A stretch of 16,382 bases of DNA from Anaerotignum sp. (GTDB lineage: Bacteria; Bacillota; Clostridia; Lachnospirales; Anaerotignaceae). The notes beneath the pieces are model-generated. The model did no database searches. It was given only the letters and a program-made list of their open reading frames with translations, and had not been told where the DNA came from. The stretch's first letter is position 1. Each line of letters begins with the position of its first letter. The stretch is from assembly GCA_020024255.1 (NCBI GenBank), contig JAHHTX010000043.1, forward strand, positions 1-16,382. Reading direction: 5' to 3'. The position numbers were made by a program, and so were the translations under genes. Of the stretch, positions 14,515 through 16,382 are shown one piece after another.

Positions 14515-14559
14515 AAAGAGCCGATAAGTATTGAGAAATCAATGCTTATCGGCTCTTTT
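14515..14559 (+). terminator. Rho-independent terminator of the UvrA-like gene
   Basis: The arm at 14517-14534 pairs with 14539-14556 over 18 bp with a GAAA loop and one U-G pair as plus-strand RNA, extended by flanking AA/TT and followed by TTTG. The wobble favours plus-strand use, but the A-rich 5' flank could give some activity for the converging minus-strand operon. Confidence 0.9.
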
Positions 14560-14581
14560 GCATTGTCATTGCATAAAGAGG

Positions 14582-14686
14582 AAAAGCAGCAGTTCCAAGG
14601 CTTTTTCGCCATTGGAACTGCTGCTTTATCCTTCTGTCTGTTCATCAAATGAGGCTTTGACAAAGGGGACCGACTTTGTCGACACC
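14582..14686 (-). repeat. Intergenic two-hairpin repeat, copy B
   Basis: Inverted copy of the element at 6498-6619. Read on the minus strand it begins GGTGTCGACAAAGTCGGTCC about 22 nt after the stop of the 4Fe-4S gene, in the same orientation as that gene. The terminal hairpin is a perfect 16-bp stem (arms at 14612-14627 and 14583-14598) with a smaller GGC/GCC stem inside, ending in a T4 run. The first hairpin of copy A is missing its 3' arm here. Compared with copy A, one stem pair has changed A-T to C-G with both partners altered. Confidence 0.8.
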
Positions 14687-14707
14687 ATAAACTTTTTTGT
14701 TTTCCAT

Positions 14708-15589
14708 TCACTTTTCCGTTTTCCTGTTTTTGGCATTCTTTTTTTCGCAGAATCCGGAGGAGATGGCATCTGTTGGACAGACAGATTTGCACAATCCACA
14801 GCGGATACATTCCAAATCGTTGGCATTTTTGACAGGATCTACCTGCATTTTGCAAGCCTTTGCACAGGCACCACAATGGATACATTTTTCCTCATCTACC
14901 CGATACCGAAATACGGAAATAGGATTGAAAAAAGAATAAATTGCACCAAGGGGGCAGATATACTTACAAAAAGGACGATAAATAAGAATGGCAAGAAGTA
15001 TGGTAATCAGCAAGATTGCATTTTTCCATACATATAAAAAACCAATAGTGCCACGCATTGCTTTGTTCAGCAACACCAGAGGAATACCCCCTTCTAATGC
15101 GCCTACAGGACAGATCAGCTTACAGAAATAGGGTGCACCCTGTCCTATAATGTTTACAAGGAACATAGGAAGCAGTATGACAAATATAATCAATATAACA
15201 TATTTTAGCTTCCGCAATAATCTATCTCCTCGAAAAGTATGTATTTTTTTGAAAAAAGGAATCTTATGCAATAAATCCTGAATAAAACCAAAAGGACAAA
15301 GCCAACCGCAGACAAACCGTCCCATAATGGCACCAAGAAAAATAAGAAACCCCGATACATAAGCAGTCAATTTAAAATTGCGACTGCCGATAACGGCTTG
15401 TATAGCACCAATAGGGCAAGCTCCCAAAGCGCCTGGACAGGAATAGCAGTTTAGTCCTGGCAGACAGAGATTTTTCAATTTTCCTTGATAAATTTTGCCT
15501 TCCATAAATCCAAGCAAATAGCTGTTGGTTAGAAATGCCCACAAAGCCTGTACGGTATGCCGTTTTTTATCATTTGTTTTTTTACCCAA
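14708..15589 (-). CDS. Membrane polyferredoxin-type 4Fe-4S protein (NapH/CcoG-like)
   Basis: Integral membrane Fe-S electron carrier, 293 aa. N-terminal cysteines C42, C48, C51 and C58 (GLNCYSCPGALGACPIG) precede three membrane-associated CxxxCP motifs: C94/C98 (CGWLCPFG), C156/C160 (CKLICPVG) and C208/C212 (CKYICPLG). The C-terminus carries two classic [4Fe-4S] sites: C236, C239, C242, C246 (CIHCGACAKAC) and C261, C264, C267, C271 (CIRCGLCKSVCP). Four to five hydrophobic segments lie between. It likely moves electrons across or along the membrane to the neighbouring thiol proteins. The start is TTG at 15589, overlapping the stop of the 48-codon gene by 8 nt, with GGAG 10 nt upstream. No nearby in-frame ATG matches the N-terminus. 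Confidence 0.9.
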   Translation of the reverse strand: MGKKTNDKKRHTVQALWAFLTNSYLLGFMEGKIYQGKLKNLCLPGLNCYSCPGALGACPIGAIQAVIGSRNFKLTAYVSGFLIFLGAIMGRFVCGWLCPFGFIQDLLHKIPFFKKIHTFRGDRLLRKLKYVILIIFVILLPMFLVNIIGQGAPYFCKLICPVGALEGGIPLVLLNKAMRGTIGFLYVWKNAILLITILLAILIYRPFCKYICPLGAIYSFFNPISVFRYRVDEEKCIHCGACAKACKMQVDPVKNANDLECIRCGLCKSVCPTDAISSGFCEKKNAKNRKTEK

Positions 15590-15728
15590 TTCCGATACAC
15601 TCCAGACATATATTGATAGCTTTCATCAGGACAATACCCATTTCTCCTCGCAGAATGCCGAAAATCATCAGTCCAATGCCAACAAAAATGAGTAACACAC
15701 CTGCTTTTCGCTGTTTTAGGCAATTCAT
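15582..15728 (-). CDS. CD1871A-type CXXC membrane peptide
   Basis: A 48-residue protein too short for routine ORF calls. A basic N-terminus (NCLKQRK) is followed by one hydrophobic segment (about 10-26), the motif RGEMGIVLMKAINI and the C-terminal CLECIGIG with the CXXC pair C41/C44. The KAINICLECIGIG ending is the signature of the CD1871A family of CXXC proteins in Clostridia, found beside TlpA-like and 4Fe-4S genes, exactly the order seen here. AAAGGAGG precedes the ATG. It starts 14 bp after the tlpA stop and overlaps the 4Fe-4S gene start by 8 nt. A plausible role is a membrane thiol/disulfide shuttle or cluster ligand between its two neighbours. No biochemistry is known to me. Confidence 0.88.
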   Translation of the reverse strand: MNCLKQRKAGVLLIFVGIGLMIFGILRGEMGIVLMKAINICLECIGIG

Positions 15729-15742
15729 ATTTCTGCCTCCTT

Positions 15743-16345
15743 TTATTTTTTCAAGTCTTCCTCAATCACTTTCTTCCACTGGTCAAAATTTCTGCCGCCT
15801 ACATAGGGTTCACCAATAATATTTCCTTCTTTGTCTACAAAGAAAGTTTCGGGGACGGCACTAACATTGAAAAGATATCCGTTTAATCCTGTTTTATCTG
15901 GAAGAAGCATAGGGAATGTAATATTTGTCTGTTCTCTTAGATATTTTGCATCTTCTAATACACTTTCTACAGGATCTAACTTTTCATCTACACCATCAAT
16001 GACAATGGCAACAACAGGAACACCAAGTTCATCCTGTACACGCTGTAACTCGGGCATTTCTGCTACACATGGATTACACGATGTTGCAAAAACATTTACC
16101 AAAGTCAAATCACTTTCTGCAAAAATGCTCTGGTCATAGGCTTTTCCATCAATATCCGTTGTGGTAAATGTACCGACATTTGCGGGAACTGTTTCCTTGT
16201 CACTGCTTTTTTCGCCTTCGTCACGAATATCCGTTACGGCAGTATCTGCTGTTTGATCAGGAACGGCAGTGTCTCCCCCGCAGCCACTGAGCGCAGCAAC
16301 ACAACATACTGATAATAAAAGTGATTTGTATTTTTTAATATTCAT
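15743..16345 (-). CDS. TlpA/ResA-like thioredoxin-fold lipoprotein
   Basis: Surface thiol-disulfide protein, 200 aa. The N-terminus MNIKKYKSLLLSVCCVAALSG ends in a lipobox (LSGC), with C22 as the lipidated cysteine, followed by a disordered Asp/Thr-rich linker to about residue 55. The thioredoxin fold has C90-N-P-C93 in LVNVFATSCNPCVAEMPEL and the cis-proline P165 in SAVPETFFVDKEG. The usual Trp before the first cysteine (WCxxC) is replaced by Ser, which may shift the redox potential. It likely reduces or oxidises extracytoplasmic disulfides, possibly for methionine sulfoxide reduction or cytochrome/Fe-S maturation. AAAGGAGA lies just upstream of the ATG. It is the first gene in the window of a minus-strand operon with the CXXC peptide and 4Fe-4S protein, and further upstream genes may lie beyond the window. 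Confidence 0.92.
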   Translation of the reverse strand: MNIKKYKSLLLSVCCVAALSGCGGDTAVPDQTADTAVTDIRDEGEKSSDKETVPANVGTFTTTDIDGKAYDQSIFAESDLTLVNVFATSCNPCVAEMPELQRVQDELGVPVVAIVIDGVDEKLDPVESVLEDAKYLREQTNITFPMLLPDKTGLNGYLFNVSAVPETFFVDKEGNIIGEPYVGGRNFDQWKKVIEEDLKK

Positions 16346-16382
16346 AGAAATTCTCCTTTCGTTTTTTGAAGATGTAGATAGA

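Noticed and set aside
6475..14686. Composite transposon bounded by the two inverted repeat copies
   Set aside because: The copies contain no transposase, differ in length, and each relates to its upstream gene. Nothing in the interval encodes mobility functions.
14427..14885. Cys-rich minus-strand frame (MYPLWCLCKGLQ...)
   Set aside because: It is an out-of-frame reading of the ferredoxin cysteine codons of the 4Fe-4S gene that continues into repeat copy B.
1..16382. CRISPR array or tandem repeat array
   Set aside because: I saw no regularly spaced direct repeats. The only multi-copy element is the two-copy intergenic repeat.

Overview
The window looks like chromosomal DNA of a low-GC, Gram-positive anaerobe of the class Clostridia, probably a gut lineage near Lachnospiraceae or Anaerotignaceae. 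The basis is AT-rich DNA, strong AAGGAGG-type ribosome binding sites, the yacL-ispD pair, a SpoVB/MurJ-type flippase, a QueT transporter and a TlpA / CD1871A-type CXXC peptide / 4Fe-4S membrane protein trio. The genus is not determined. I see no rRNA, tRNA, CRISPR array, intact insertion sequence or phage gene.

Layout. (1) 1-6476, plus strand, housekeeping: PIN/TRAM protein YacL, IspD and RNase HI (ispD and rnhA overlap); a cold-shock protein with its own promoter and a near-ideal terminator; the ribosome-associated GTPase TypA/BipA with an extended -10 promoter; and a lipid II or polysaccharide flippase of the MOP superfamily. (2) 6477-6710, an intergenic repeat element with two hairpins. 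A second copy lies inverted at 14582-14686. (3) 6734-7333, queT behind a structured leader that looks like a preQ1-family riboswitch. (4) 7334-8080, about 750 bp with no convincing gene but with a long G-U-containing hairpin. (5) 8081-14383, an accessory plus-strand block: HxlR regulator with two N-terminal cysteines, iron-type alcohol dehydrogenase, YbaK-type deacylase, small nitroreductase, DUF2871-like membrane protein, VOC/glyoxalase protein, and a UvrA-like dual ATPase that lacks the UvrB-binding region. (6) 14384-14710, a strong terminator and the second repeat copy. (7) 14708-16345, minus strand: lipoprotein thioredoxin TlpA, a 48-residue CXXC membrane peptide and a polyferredoxin-type membrane protein.

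How the parts may work together. Region 5 reads as a reactive-electrophile or xenobiotic response set: a thiol-type HxlR sensor next to aldehyde reduction, nitro/quinone reduction, glyoxalase-type chemistry and a UvrA-type ATPase known from self-resistance systems. This is inference from families and order. Region 7 reads as an extracytoplasmic thiol redox relay, with electrons passing through membrane Fe-S clusters and a small CXXC peptide to a surface thioredoxin-like lipoprotein.

The most unusual non-coding signal is the two-copy intergenic repeat. Both copies start 20-25 nt after a stop codon, in the same orientation as the preceding gene, and they share a hairpin whose arms carry a compensatory base-pair change. 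Other points of interest are the preQ1-like leader with an insert in its loop, and the mutually exclusive helices with a 38-codon upstream ORF ahead of the UvrA-like gene.
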